The notes: generated by a model not told the origin, from the sequence alone. A stretch of 64,000 nucleotides of DNA from Heterobasidion occidentale (GCA_039111635.1 JBCAQO010000011.1:434001-498000); one strand, 5' to 3'. Positions 44,976 to 55,769 are shown, counted from the stretch's first letter. Numbers and translations are program-made.

Positions 44976-46622
44976 ATGCCTCGTCTTCCTTTTGACCCGA
45001 ATTTGCTAGTCTGCCCCGACTATGCCTCCGCGGATTTCGAGGAAACCCGCAACCTTCACCGCTTCCCAGACGAAGAGCCTGCCGTCACTGCGCAGCGCCT
45101 GGTTGCGATATGGACCGCGGGCAACACTCGCGACCGTCAAGCATGGACCGCTCAAGTCGCGGCCGACACGCAAGCCGCTGCTGATGAAGAACACGACCGC
45201 CTAGAGCTAGCGGAAGCGGAACGCGCAGATGTAGAAAAAGAGCTTGACAAGAAGAGGCCGAAGCTTCTACCTTTGAACAAGACTGGTATGCCCGCGATCC
45301 TCCCCGTGCATTGCTCTCCCTATGCGTTCCACAAATTAGAGCTCCTCGATTACGTCGAACTTTACTATTTCACGCCCGAAGGGTGCCATGAAGGTCGCGA
45401 ATCTTACAGATCGCTTGCGGACGATACTTTCACACTTGCCCGCTCCGACGATGGTCTCACCCTGCGCTCTGCCTCGACGTCTCGCCCCTCTCGGAAAGTT
45501 ATTCCGGACGCAGACCTCACCTGGGAACAATTCACCTCGGCTAGGACCATCTACGTTGACGAGATTCAGCGTGCAAAATGGCCTGCCGCCTTGACGGAGC
45601 AGACAGTTGACTTTCTCTATGCCCTGGAGCGACACCCCACAGCCCATATTCTTGATTATGGCAAAACGGTCATGTTACGTGTCCAATCATACGTCCGGCA
45701 CCTTTGGCACACCCAGCTGAAGACGGCCGAAAACTTCAACATCTCGGTCATCAACAATGCCGTAGTCACTCGCATCAGCGAGGAGTATCTTCATGCGCGT
45801 CAATATGCGTCCATCGTGCGGTACGTTCCTCGTTCCCTCTTCCTCGTTGCTACTTGCTTATCGCTTCCCTCCGTCCTTCCCGCTTCCCTCCACGTACCCG
45901 TCCTCCCTTCCCCTCCCCATGCCAATCTCCCCGCGCACTGCGCCCATCATGTCGCGCACTGCGCCCGTCATCCCGTGCATTGCACCTGCCATGTCATCAC
46001 CCCCGCCATATCCTCGGTGCACCGCGCCCGCCATTGCATTTGCCACGCCCATCACGGGTTGCCATGGAATATGTTCCCCCCCCCCTCCGCCATTCCCCGC
46101 GCACTGCGTGACACCGCTCCACCGCTCCCTCAGCCAAGAGTTGCGCCTTCCCGACTTCCGCTACCCCTCTGAGCGCCGCCCGCGCTATGACTCCCCCGCC
46201 TTTTCTGCTAAGCGGCGCCGCTCTCCTTCCCCCCTCCCTCCTCCTGTTCCTTTCCCTCGTGACTCTGCTCCCTTCTCACGCGACCCTCCTCGTCAACGTC
46301 GTCGCCTCTCCAACCCCCTCCCTATCGTTCCTTTCAGCGGGGCACAGAATCTTCCCCTCCGGTCACCTGTGCCGTCTGTCTCGGGCGCCACAACCACGAC
46401 CTCGCCCACTGTCGTTCCCCCACTCTCTGGAACGGGACCCCCGCCCGCTCTTTACGTAACGCAAAAGGCCGCATCACATATCCCAACGGAACTGAAATAT
46501 GCATCGACTGGCAGCGCCCAGACGGCTGCCGTGCCACCACTCACGCTCACAAGCATGAATGTTCTGGGTGCGGCAATAGAGACCACGGCGCTCACTCGTG
46601 CCGTCTGGCTCAGGTCCTCTAG
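44976..46622 (+). CDS. Ngaro-like Gag protein with CCHC zinc fingers (likely one intron)
   Basis: ATG 44976 (MPRLPFDPNLLVCPDYASAD). The N-terminal part (DKKRPKLLPL, SPYAFHKLELLDYVELYYFT) is the Gag-like protein widespread in agaricomycete genomes. After SIVR near 45,820 a GTACGT donor and low-complexity Pro/Cys-rich DNA suggest an intron to about 46,130. The C-terminal exon in another frame has CAVCLGRHNHDLAHC and CSGCGNRDHGAHSC, two nucleic-acid-binding fingers, and stops at 46620-46622. The exact splice acceptor is not resolved. Confidence 0.7.
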
Positions 46623-48468
46623 ACCCCTCACCCCGTATCATCCTCACGCCTGGTTGCGTCTTCTCCGTTCTGCCTCTTTACTATCCAAATTCCCTAATCT
46701 CCACCACAGTCTTTTCCATGGTTTCCATCTAGGTATTCCTTCTATTTTACATACTAATGCCCCACCAAACAGTTCCTCCATCATTTTGCTTTCCTCTGAA
46801 TTCTCCTCTATTGTCGACTCCGAATTTTCGAAGCACCGATATCTTGGCCCTTTCACGCGCGCTACGGTAGAATTTCTTATCGGTCCTTTCCAGACCTCTC
46901 CCCTCTCCCTTGTCCCGAAACCCCATAAACCGTCCGTTTTCCGCCTTGTTCAAAATTTTTCTTTCCCTTACGTATCCAGCCCTACGCACGCATCCGTTAA
47001 TTCATACATCTCTTCCGACAATTATCCCTGCACATGGGGCACTTTTGCCATCTTTTCTTTTCTGACATGGCATCTCCCTCCAGGCACACAGGCAGCTGTC
47101 CGGGATGTCGCAGAAGCCTTCCGCACCATTCCGCTGCACCCATCCCAGTGGCCCGGCACTGTCGTACGTCTCTCCGGTGACGACTCCTTCGCAATCGACA
47201 CCAACGCCGCCTTTGGCACTGCCTCTACCCCGGGCATATATGGTAATCTCGAAGATGCCGGGGTCGACATCCTGCGTTCTGTCGGCCTCGGTCCCATCTC
47301 CAAGTGGGCTGATGATCATATTTTCTTTCGCTTGCTTCGAGAACACCTCCCAGGGTACAATTATCAGCGAGCTGCCTGGCGCCGTCACATCATTGCAAAC
47401 GGGGGATGTCAGCATTCAGGCGGCCGCCTATGGTATAACGGCCCGACTCTCCCCGACGGATCTCATGCAGAATTCGAGGATGACATGAATTTTTCCATCC
47501 GAGACCTCTCGACCCGGTCTCCGCGTTCCCCGGAAGATGCGCTCTACACGTCTAATCTCACCGACGTTGACTTCGTCACTTCTCAGCTGGGCATACCCTG
47601 GCAAACTGAGAAAGACATTCCGTTTAGTCATGAATTTCCATTCACTGGTTTCCTCTGGAACCTTGAATCTCGTACCGTGACTATTCTAGATACTAAACGT
47701 GAGAAGTATCATCGGGCCCTCACTGCATGGCAGACCTCTCGGGTCCATGCCCTCTTAGAAGTCCAGAAGCTGTATGGCAAACTCCTCCACGCTTCTTCGG
47801 TAATTTCCGAAGGACGCGCGTACCTTACCGGCCTCGAGGCTATGCTCTCACTTTTCCACGACGAGCCGTTCAAGCCTCGAACTCCTCCTCGACACACCCC
47901 GGAAGAGATTTCCTGGTGGCTCGACAGACTCTCCCGCCATGTCCAACCCCGTCCCATCCCAGGTCCCCATACAATTGCGGATCTTGATGCTTTCTCAGAC
48001 GCCAGTTCAGGCGTCGGCATCGGAATTGTCATCGGATCACGCTGGCGCGCATGGACGCTCCTCCCCGACTGGCGCGCTGACGGACACGATATCGGCTGGG
48101 CCGAAGCGGTGGGGTTTGAACTCCTCGTTCGTACCTTCCTCACCCTCTACCCCTCCACTCCCGACAACCACCACTTTCTCGTCTACGGTGACAACAAGGG
48201 CGTTGTTGAGGGCTGGTGGAACGGCCGCAGCCGCAACCGGCACGTCAACATCGTCTTCCGACGCCTTCACTCCCTTCTCAACGAACGAGGGGCAGTCGCC
48301 CACACACGCTATGTCCCTAGTGCGCGCAATCCGGCGGATGCACCTTCCAGAGGCGTCTATCCCCCCTGGGACCGACTCCTCCCTCTCGTCTCCCTCCCCA
48401 ACGACTTACTTTCCCTCATCGCACCCGTCAAACCGCCTCGCCCCCTACTCGGTCCCCTCTCGCGCTAG
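46555..48468 (+). CDS. Ngaro-like reverse transcriptase/RNase H
   Basis: 637 residues from ATG 46555, overlapping the Gag end by 68 nt in another frame, so translation by frameshift or reinitiation is possible. RT motifs: VPKPHKPSVFRLVQNFSFPY, DVAEAFRTIPLHPSQW (motif A Asp), FGTASTPGIY, and catalytic WADDHIFF (ADD in place of YxDD, as in the DIRS-like group). RNase H: DAFSDASSGVG, VYGDNKGVVEGWW, SARNPADAPSRG. The frame is open further upstream but without RT similarity. Confidence 0.88.
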   Translation: MNVLGAAIETTALTRAVWLRSSRPLTPYHPHAWLRLLRSASLLSKFPNLHHSLFHGFHLGIPSILHTNAPPNSSSIILLSSEFSSIVDSEFSKHRYLGPFTRATVEFLIGPFQTSPLSLVPKPHKPSVFRLVQNFSFPYVSSPTHASVNSYISSDNYPCTWGTFAIFSFLTWHLPPGTQAAVRDVAEAFRTIPLHPSQWPGTVVRLSGDDSFAIDTNAAFGTASTPGIYGNLEDAGVDILRSVGLGPISKWADDHIFFRLLREHLPGYNYQRAAWRRHIIANGGCQHSGGRLWYNGPTLPDGSHAEFEDDMNFSIRDLSTRSPRSPEDALYTSNLTDVDFVTSQLGIPWQTEKDIPFSHEFPFTGFLWNLESRTVTILDTKREKYHRALTAWQTSRVHALLEVQKLYGKLLHASSVISEGRAYLTGLEAMLSLFHDEPFKPRTPPRHTPEEISWWLDRLSRHVQPRPIPGPHTIADLDAFSDASSGVGIGIVIGSRWRAWTLLPDWRADGHDIGWAEAVGFELLVRTFLTLYPSTPDNHHFLVYGDNKGVVEGWWNGRSRNRHVNIVFRRLHSLLNERGAVAHTRYVPSARNPADAPSRGVYPPWDRLLPLVSLPNDLLSLIAPVKPPRPLLGPLSR

Positions 48469-49768
48469 ATTCTTGCGAGCGACCCCTGGCCATTCTGTCC
48501 GCACACCCGCAGCTACCTCAACACGGCAAGCACTCACACCCACCGGTCCCTCCTCAGGCCCCCCAAACGCATTGACAGCCATTCCTTCCCTGCCGTGGCA
48601 GCGCTTCGATGCACCACTCCCTTTACCACCTCCTAATCCTCTCCCACCGCGTCCATACCCTGCCGGGCTACAGCTCGCCCCCTCTGTCCTGCGCCCCCAT
48701 TGCCATGCTCAGGACCGCCTAATCCGATGGCTCCCCCCATTCGCTCGCGCCTCGGATCCTCACGCGTTCGACCACGCTCGCACTGAACGTGTCATGATGC
48801 ACGGGTGGAAGCCCTCCACACTTGAGATGTACGGATCTGGGCTCCTCATCTACCACGTGGTGTGCGACGTCAAGTGTGTCCCTGAGGCTCATCGTGCGCC
48901 CGCTTCCACACCTCTAATCCAGTCCTTCATATCTGCCCTCGCCGGCTCGTATTCTGCTAGCACCATCAACAACTACTATGCGGGTGTTCGCGCCTGGCAC
49001 TTGATTCACAACCTTCCATGGTCCCACGACACAACCCTCATCACAGTTACTTTGCGTGGCGCGGCGGACCTTGCACCTCCTTCATTGACAAAAGCGAAGC
49101 GCGCGCCGTATACTGTCGAGTACCTCCTGGATGTACGCCAACACCTGACACTCGATGACTCACTCCACGCTGCGGTCTGGGCATGTGCGACCTCCCTTTT
49201 TTATGGGGTTGCTCGAGTCGGGGAACTCACGGTCGACAAGCTTTCCGCTTTTGACCCTACCATTCATGTCCGTCAAGCGAATGTTCGATCCGTCGTTCGT
49301 GATGGTCTGCCATGTACCGCCATCTTTGTACCGCAAACAAAGACCTCTGACAACGGCCAAGAGATTTACTGGTCCCCGGAACCGAATCTCACGGACCCGG
49401 ACGCGGCGCTCCGTCACCACCTCTCTCTCAATGCACCTGCCGAGGGTGAACATCTTTTCACACACACCGTCAAAAAGAACCGCCGGGCTCTTACCCACGT
49501 CGCATTCCTCAGATGCATAGGGGCCGCAGCTGCACGAGCTGGCCGACCTCCTCTCCAGGGTCATGGCTTTCGTATCGGTGGTACTCTCGAATATCTCCTT
49601 CGAGGTATTCCCTTTGACGCTGTTCGTGTGAAAGGGCGGTGGGCCGGTGATGCCTTCTTGCTCTACCTCCGCCATCATGCAGAAGTCATGACCCTTCACA
49701 TCGAGGCCCACCCTTCCGTGCATCGTGATTTCGTACGTTACACAATGCCATCAGATTCTTCCTCCTGA
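48311..49768 (+). CDS. Ngaro-like tyrosine recombinase
   Basis: Overlaps the RT/RNase H end in another frame. The first plausible ATG is 48311 (MSLVRAIRRMHLPEA), though the frame is open from 47,939. An N-terminal Ser/Pro-rich part precedes a core-binding segment (RVMMHGWKPSTLEMYGSGLL, NNYYAGVRAWH). The catalytic domain shows R in GVARVGELT, H..R in GHGFRIGGT and Tyr in FLLYLRHH. It would integrate the circular DNA copy by crossover at a short shared core (here GA), explaining the absence of target duplication. Confidence 0.88.
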   Translation: MSLVRAIRRMHLPEASIPPGTDSSLSSPSPTTYFPSSHPSNRLAPYSVPSRARFLRATPGHSVRTPAATSTRQALTPTGPSSGPPNALTAIPSLPWQRFDAPLPLPPPNPLPPRPYPAGLQLAPSVLRPHCHAQDRLIRWLPPFARASDPHAFDHARTERVMMHGWKPSTLEMYGSGLLIYHVVCDVKCVPEAHRAPASTPLIQSFISALAGSYSASTINNYYAGVRAWHLIHNLPWSHDTTLITVTLRGAADLAPPSLTKAKRAPYTVEYLLDVRQHLTLDDSLHAAVWACATSLFYGVARVGELTVDKLSAFDPTIHVRQANVRSVVRDGLPCTAIFVPQTKTSDNGQEIYWSPEPNLTDPDAALRHHLSLNAPAEGEHLFTHTVKKNRRALTHVAFLRCIGAAAARAGRPPLQGHGFRIGGTLEYLLRGIPFDAVRVKGRWAGDAFLLYLRHHAEVMTLHIEAHPSVHRDFVRYTMPSDSSS

Positions 49769-49844
49769 GGTAAGCTCGCCACTCCTAGTCTTCGGGAATT
49801 CAGCCAAGCCCCTAATGCGTCGTTGCTCTCCTACGTAGCCGGGT

Positions 49845-50058
49845 ATCGCTGCTTGCCTGCTTCCTCCTCAGTTAGGTGTCGGAACCCCTACGGGCTTCTC
49901 CCTCTTTACTGCACTCTCGTTTGTCATCTGCATGTAATTACTTCAGACTGCTTTCTCGATCTGCCAATCCATGTCCTTGCTGTGTCTCACATCTCTACAG
50001 GAATCAATGATGTCGCATTGATCCTGTCATATCCAACACGAGTGGCTGAGTCCATAGA
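49845..50058 (+). repeat. Split direct repeat B1
   Basis: 214 bp starting atcgctgcttgcc and ending tccataga; identical by eye to 51215-51428. It directly abuts A2, sharing the GA. Confidence 0.93.
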
Positions 50059-50211
50059 TTGGTTTCTAAGAGAAGGAAAGTATGACCTGACCCTAGAATG
50101 AGGTCTACGGACGACATGAGCTCGTAGTCTCCTCACTTAGACACTCTATTCCTTCCAGTCATCCTATCTGCTGCCGTTGCAGCATACTTTCCAACACAAC
50201 TCTCTCCTTGG
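50057..50211 (+). repeat. Split direct repeat A2
   Basis: 155-bp copy of A1 joined to B1, reproducing the junction expected of the circular intermediate. Confidence 0.93.
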
Positions 50212-50344
50212 CCCACCCTCCCTTATCCCTTATGCTCTAAGTGCTCATTTCCAATTATGCCATCATGTAATGCCATTCTATGGTTCCACATATTTGCCTA
50301 TCGACTGCGCCGCTTAATCCTTATGACATGCCGTCTCCGCCCAT

Positions 50345-50992
50345 ATGACACATATGATCTGCCCTCATCTTCCATCCATGCATAAAAGCCCACCTTTGCT
50401 CGTCCATAAATCTCAGCTTCATATGAGCATGATGCCCTCACCGTCTCCAGATGAGGCTTCACCTTCACCTTCAGGACAGAACTCTCCCTCTTCTATCCTA
50501 GCCGCTCCTCTTCCACCAATTGTCACGTTCATACCCGTCCATGCATACCCCCATGCTATTGCGCAATCTCCCAACTATCTTTCCTCCTGGCATGTCTCTT
50601 GTCGTCCTGTCAAACTCATTTGCATAGGCTCCCGCATCGCAGTAATTGACCCTCGGCGCTTCCAGTACCTCTGTGGTGTGGTCCGTGGTGTCAGGGCAGT
50701 TGAATTGCATTGGACAGAATTCTGGATCTCCACCTACTCTGGTCGTGACATTCTTTTATCCATACCCTCAATATGGGCATCACTTCCCTTCCCCTTTTCC
50801 ATTTTCCACCATCTCTGCCGTACCTGGCTCCTCGACACATCTGCACCCCTTTCTCCAGGCCAGCTTCCTGCAGTGGAAGACCCATGGGAGCACTGCACCC
50901 ATCTCCGACGCGTAGTTGGCCATCGCACGGCACAGTGTAAGGAGACGGATCTGAGAGAGTGGCAGCTTCAAGGCCAATACCCCTTACCCTGA
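50345..50992 (+). CDS. Unidentified ORF between A2 and B2 of the Ngaro-like element
   Basis: 215 residues from ATG 50345; Ser/Pro-rich N-terminus, then CRPVKLICIGSRIAVIDPRR, RAVELHWTEFW and CRTWLLDTSAP. No SGNH-hydrolase GDS motif (an accessory gene known from some Ngaro elements) is seen. It could be a real accessory gene or chance; codon use looks plausible but no domain is recognised. Confidence 0.4.
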   Translation: MTHMICPHLPSMHKSPPLLVHKSQLHMSMMPSPSPDEASPSPSGQNSPSSILAAPLPPIVTFIPVHAYPHAIAQSPNYLSSWHVSCRPVKLICIGSRIAVIDPRRFQYLCGVVRGVRAVELHWTEFWISTYSGRDILLSIPSIWASLPFPFSIFHHLCRTWLLDTSAPLSPGQLPAVEDPWEHCTHLRRVVGHRTAQCKETDLREWQLQGQYPLP

Positions 50993-51214
50993 TTATGATG
51001 CTACCTCCAATGTCCCTTTTTAGACCCCTCATACCCTATTCGCTCCTACCCTTCCATGCAGCGTTTCGTGCAGTGGATCCCACATATCCTTGCTCCTCCC
51101 CCTTTTTCTCAACTGGATATCTAACCAATTAGGTTTGCTTGTAGTACAGCGATCAGCTCTCTTTAGCTCAGACCCTCCCTCCACATCCCTTCTGTTCCTG
51201 AGCCCTACCCTCCA

Positions 51215-51428
51215 ATCGCTGCTTGCCTGCTTCCTCCTCAGTTAGGTGTCGGAACCCCTACGGGCTTCTCCCTCTTTACTGCACTCTCGTTTGTCATCTG
51301 CATGTAATTACTTCAGACTGCTTTCTCGATCTGCCAATCCATGTCCTTGCTGTGTCTCACATCTCTACAGGAATCAATGATGTCGCATTGATCCTGTCAT
51401 ATCCAACACGAGTGGCTGAGTCCATAGA
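51215..51428 (+). repeat. Split direct repeat B2 (right terminus)
   Basis: 214-bp copy of B1 ending at the copia junction. Confidence 0.93.
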
Positions 51429-52948
51429 CGCCGCGCTCTGCGCGTCCGTTCTGGGAACGCCGGGGTTTGCCGGGTCGTCCCGCGGTTCAACGCCAGGAGT
51501 CGACGGGCGCTCGTCTGCGCTTCCCTCGTCAAACTCAACCGCCACCTCCTCCCCCTCGAGCCCCGGTGACGACGAGTCGAAGAACAGGTTCCGTTCCACG
51601 GTTACCTGCCCTGTCTTTGGCCAATACACCCGGAAACCCTCTGATTGTTCATCAACACCCATCCACCTGCCCTCCTCAACTCTACCACTCAACTTGGATG
51701 TGGGCTTAGCCTTGGACTTGACCCACACCTTCTTGCCCCACTCTAGCACACCCCGAAGGCTCGGCTTCTTCCCCGTAGCCATCTCGTATGGCGTGGCACC
51801 GTCGGGCAGCGCGCTCGTTGGTGTCCGATTTTTCAACCAGACCACGTGACGAGCTGCCTCACCCCATAGGAAGCGGGGAAGGCCGCTTGCGTGCAGCAGC
51901 GCGCGTACACGCTCGGCAATCGTACGGTTGAGACGTTCCGCAACACCGTTGTGTTCGGGCGTGTCGTGGACCGTCAGCCGCTGTGTCGTGCCGTGATCTT
52001 CGAGGAATGCAACAAACTCCTTCCCGGTGTACTCGCCACCTCGGTCGGAGTGCAGGATCTTGACTGTCACGTTGTGCTGGGTCTTGTACCACGCGGTGAG
52101 CTTCTGGTAAGTGCTGAATGTCTCGTCCTTCTTGCGCAGAAAGTAAATATGCGAAAGACGGCTGTGGTCGTCTGTGTAGGTGACCCAGTATCGGCGGCCA
52201 TGCCTTGTTGCGACGGGGGCGGGACCCCAGAGATCCGAGTGCACCTCGTCACCAAGTGCTTTCGCACGTTCCCCATCGCGTCGCTTTGGGACCGGCTTGC
52301 GCGTAGCCTTGGCATACACGCACGCCTCGCAGAATGAGGGTGTGGTGTCTGAGGTGTCGAGCCGGACTCCAGTCACGAAACCACGTTCAACCATCCGACG
52401 CGCAACATTTGGAGAGATGTGGCCGAGACGGGCATGAAGCTGATCAATGGTGAGCTTCTCGACTGCTGCATTTGCCTCCTCATAAGCTGACCCCTGCATA
52501 ACTGCATAGATACCACGTTGCGAGCGTGGCACCTCCCCGACCTTTCTGCCTGACGGTGTGCGGATTGTGCATACGCCGTTCACAAGGTGGTCGAGAAACC
52601 AAGCTCATCGAGGCGTCCAACCGACACAAGAGTGTAGCCCACCTCGGGAGCATAGAGCACCTCGGTAAGTCTTAGCTGAGAAGCTTCGACACCGTTCGGA
52701 ATGTCAATGACTAATTCCCCTTTCCCAACAGCTTGGAAACTTGTCTTTGCTGCGGACTGGAAAGGCTTTGGGGGGATCTCCGTGAAGGTCTCAAAGTCGT
52801 CACGGTACGGGGAGAGGTGTCGCGTGGCACCGGAATCAAAGATAGCGCGGCGATGCCTGCTGCGGGCTGCACTATTGACACCTGGAAGAACAGCAGCGGA
52901 TAACTCTGGCTCGTCAGTCATGTTGGCGACGGAGGTGTCATTGTGCAC
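51429..52948 (-). CDS. Copia protease and integrase (5' part of pol)
   Basis: Protease active site DSGATRHLSP (near 52,835). Integrase follows after a 1-nt loss near 52,586: HHCC zinc finger (HARLGHIS...CEACVYAK), catalytic D in HSDLWGP, D in LHSDRGGEY, E in GVAERLNRT, then the GKKPSL region. A further lost C near 52,950 separates it from gag. The frame is cut at 51,429 by the nested element and continues at 44,716. Confidence 0.88.
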
Positions 52949-54127
52949 TGAGTCGGGTTGATGCCGCTGGTGGAACTGGCCAGGTCCCGCGCAACATCAC
53001 CATACACTTCCGGACACATATCCCCTGCCCATGCCTCGAACTCTCCGCCCTCATCTTCCTCCATCTCCGAGAACCAGCCCCCTTCATCATCATCTAATGT
53101 AGGCACGCTGTCACTAGCGTCGCTGCCTGACACTGAATATAGACTCGGCATCGAACCGTGGCCTTCGTCGTCATCTACCTCCGATGCACCAGACATGCTT
53201 TCGGCTATCCAGAAGCCATCGCTGTCGGAGTCGTAGTCGACAGCCACATTTGCAGACCCGGTGGTTTTCAAGCCAGACTTGCTTGATGAGCTGCCGTCAG
53301 TCTTCTTCGGCTTAGGACACTTGTCCCGAACGTGACCCTTCTCGCCACAGTTCCAGCACGCGCCCCGAAATGGTCGCTTGCTCTTTCCTCCTCCTCCACT
53401 GCCTCCCGTCGCTAACAAGGCAACGTCGTTTGCATTCGAGTTGCTGTTACTGCCACCAGTGTTTGCCCCTCGTTCGCGCGTGAGACGCTCATACTCCTCG
53501 ACCACAAGGTCCATCAGGACTTGAATATCAAATTTCTTCTCTGCCGAGGATCCTCCGATAAGACGAGCAGATGCAAGGAGACCGCTCGCATATTGGCTAA
53601 GTTTGTCGGGAGTGACCGATCACAGTCGACTGATAGTCCTGATCGGAAATCTCGACACCGCATGTCGCAAGCTCCTCCTTCTTCGCAGCTAGATCTTTGA
53701 AGAAGGTGTCGACATCGCCAGAACGAGGCACGCGCAGGTCGAGGAACTCCTTGCGAAGTGCGGTCTGAGCAAATGCACTCTTCGCAGTGTAGTCGGTGAC
53801 AATGGAGGCCCAGCGTGCGGCTACTGTAGCAATCTTGTTGGTGCGAATAACAGTTGAGTCAGGGAGTCGTTGTGAGAGAAGATACTTGGCAGATGCTTCG
53901 TCATCATCCCAAGTCTGAATCGTGGCGAGTTGCTTCTCGGATAAGGCTGCACCCGCAGCAACTGTGAATGAGGGGCGGGGAGCGGTGCCGTCAAATGGCC
54001 CCACTTCTTCTTTGCGGCGATAGCATCCTTGAAGCGAATTGAGAAGATGACCCAGTTGGTTCCCTTCGGGTCCAGCTTGGGCACATTTGATGGGGAGGGT
54101 GTCGGTAGAGACGGGAACAGCAGACAT
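52918..54127 (-). CDS. Copia Gag (capsid and CCHC zinc knuckle), frameshifted
   Basis: ATG 54127 (MSAVPVSTDTLPIK). UBN2/gag-like helical region, then after a frame change near 53,610 the frame DKLSQYASGLLASARLIGGS continues to a zinc knuckle CWNCGEKGHVRDKC (near 53,350) and an acidic linker. One base appears missing near 53,605. It forms the virus-like particle and binds the RNA. Confidence 0.8.
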
Positions 54128-54185
54128 GGTATCGAGGCTTGTTACGAAAGGTTATGAGTAGAGAGTGGCTTAGCAGATTAAGGCA

Positions 54186-54197
54186 GGGCCCATAACC
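54186..54197 (-). promoter_or_regulatory. Copia primer-binding site
   Basis: GGTTATGGGCCC directly after the 5' LTR (minus strand). It resembles the internal initiator-tRNA-Met site used by Drosophila copia-type elements that prime from a cleaved half tRNA. Confidence 0.6.
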
Positions 54198-54498
54198 TGT
54201 AGAAATCTAGAGTAGAACTGACTCAGCCTCGCACGAGTAACGCGAAGGTCTCTATATTCACCTAGAGTAGAACTGACTACAATAGGGTAAGCAATAGATA
54301 TGGAAAGGTAAACTATATGGGGCTCACCTCAGCCTCGCACGAGTAACGCGAAGGTCTGAGGAAGCCCGGACATGAGACCGCAAGTATATAACAGAAGATA
54401 GCAGTTCCGGTACCGAAAGAATAACAAATGTAAGGTACGATACTTCCGTAAACCCCGAAACTGCTCCGTAGTGCTCCGAGCGAGTTGCACCTTCAACA
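54198..54498 (-). repeat. Copia 5' LTR
   Basis: 301 bp, no difference from the 3' LTR seen on reading, which implies recent insertion. Confidence 0.92.
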
Positions 54499-54589
54499 CA
54501 ACATGCCGAGTCGTCGTGCTGCACAATTACCTATCTCAATTATGGACAGCCTCCTCGGCGTATTATCCAGCTCGCTGCGCTTGCTATTA

Positions 54590-55361
54590 TGTTTAAAAAA
54601 TGTATCATATAGGCCGACAAGTCTTCATTTTCTTTGATGTCGGGCGTGAGAACGACTGTGAGAAACCAGTAGATCTGATTTGGAGTACTACTCCAATCAC
54701 TCCCCCCTACGCTCTCGAGAATGCCTTCGCCACCTGAAAGATCCGCTTTCTCCATTTTGAAAAATTCAGACTTGTCGACCCATCGCAAGGAGCACGCGCC
54801 TGATGGTGACGGAAACAGTGGTCAGAAATCAACATCAATGCGCTTCGCCCAAACTCCAGCGCAAGTTCTTACTGTACTAGTCCTGCTCATCAAAACTTCA
54901 TAATCATCTTCACTTCACGTATTAGAGATTTATAGAGGACGCGAAACGACTTCCCCCATGGAACAACTCCCTGCTCGATACGATGCAGCGATTACAGGTA
55001 CACCCGCCCTCCTTGGCTTCGGTCTCGGGGTTACCTTCAATCAGCTTTTGGCATACGTCCACAAGCGCGACATTCGGGATCCCTGTGAGCCCGACCACCC
55101 TATCATCAGTCCTATGGTCGCTTGGAGTATGATAATCAAGCCCCTCAAGTCAAAGGTCCTTGGTCTGCAGCTATTCTACCGCACACCTTACTCCCTAGAA
55201 TACGATGGACTTATCGCTCTCTACTCGAACCACTCATTCAGAGAAGATACCAGTATCATGACGCAAGTGAAAAGCGGATCATTGAAATCATCAAGGAGGA
55301 GCTGGAGATAGACTCGACCCCGATGTGGTACTGGGATGTAGACTATGATTCGTGGGTTTAA
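54590..55361 (+). pseudogene. Orphan-family gene copy 2, rearranged
   Basis: The C-terminal part runs rightward from MEQLPARYDAAITGTPALLG (54958) through FGLGVTFNQLLAYVHKRDIR and LIALYSNHSFR, and after a frame change near 55,240 to YQYHDASEKRIIEIIKEELE and MWYWDVDYDSWV (stop 55361). The N-terminal motif (TPDIKENEDLSAY) lies at 54,590-54,665 on the opposite strand, so the copy is internally inverted. Confidence 0.55.
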
Positions 55362-55769
55362 GTCACCCTGACAGTGAGTGCCCCGCGTCTTGATCTCCCC
55401 GAGGCCGTGAACAGAACACTGAGCCAAAATTGTTCACAACCAAGCCATGTTTATGATGTCTGGCGAGGCCGAAGTGGCGTGAGTGAGAGCGAACTTTTTG
55501 ATTCGATCATGGACAGCATGCGTGTGGACCCGCTTGATTTTGAGATTGAGATGCATGAATGTAGTAAATACATGGATCCTCAAAAAATGCGACTAACTTG
55601 CAACCGAAAGCAACGACGAAGCGCGGGGATAGCAGGGCATTACGTTGAGAGTAAACTTTGATCTCAGTACGCCGCCAAGCGTCGGTGAGAGAAAGCTGTA
55701 GAATCTGGGGAGTGATTTCACCATTGTGTATCATGTCTGCGAAGATCAAGACGCTACTCACCATCAATG

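Larger units (their letters stand above)
44717..51428 (+). mobile_element. Ngaro-like tyrosine-recombinase retrotransposon (6.7 kb, complete)
   Basis: Carries Gag-like, RT/RNase H and tyrosine-recombinase genes between split direct repeats in the order A1 ... B1-A2 ... B2, the architecture of Ngaro/PAT elements of the DIRS group. It has no LTRs, no integrase and no target duplication. Both ends share a GA with the target. Removing it rejoins the copia pol frame exactly. All three main reading frames are open, so it may be recently active. Confidence 0.9.
42458..54498 (-). mobile_element. Ty1/copia LTR retrotransposon, split by a nested element
   Basis: Terminal repeats 42458-42758 and 54198-54498 (301 bp each, identical by eye, TG...CA). 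On the minus strand the order is 5' LTR, primer site, gag, protease, integrase, reverse transcriptase, RNase H, polypurine tract, 3' LTR, the copia order. Coding regions are interrupted by 44717-51428. Flanks are CAAAC (left) and CAACA (right), so a perfect 5-bp target duplication is missing. Confidence 0.93.

Noticed and set aside
55374..55661. 95-codon plus-strand frame between orphan-family copies
   Set aside because: No motif, no promoter or splice signal, and it lies in rearranged repeat sequence.
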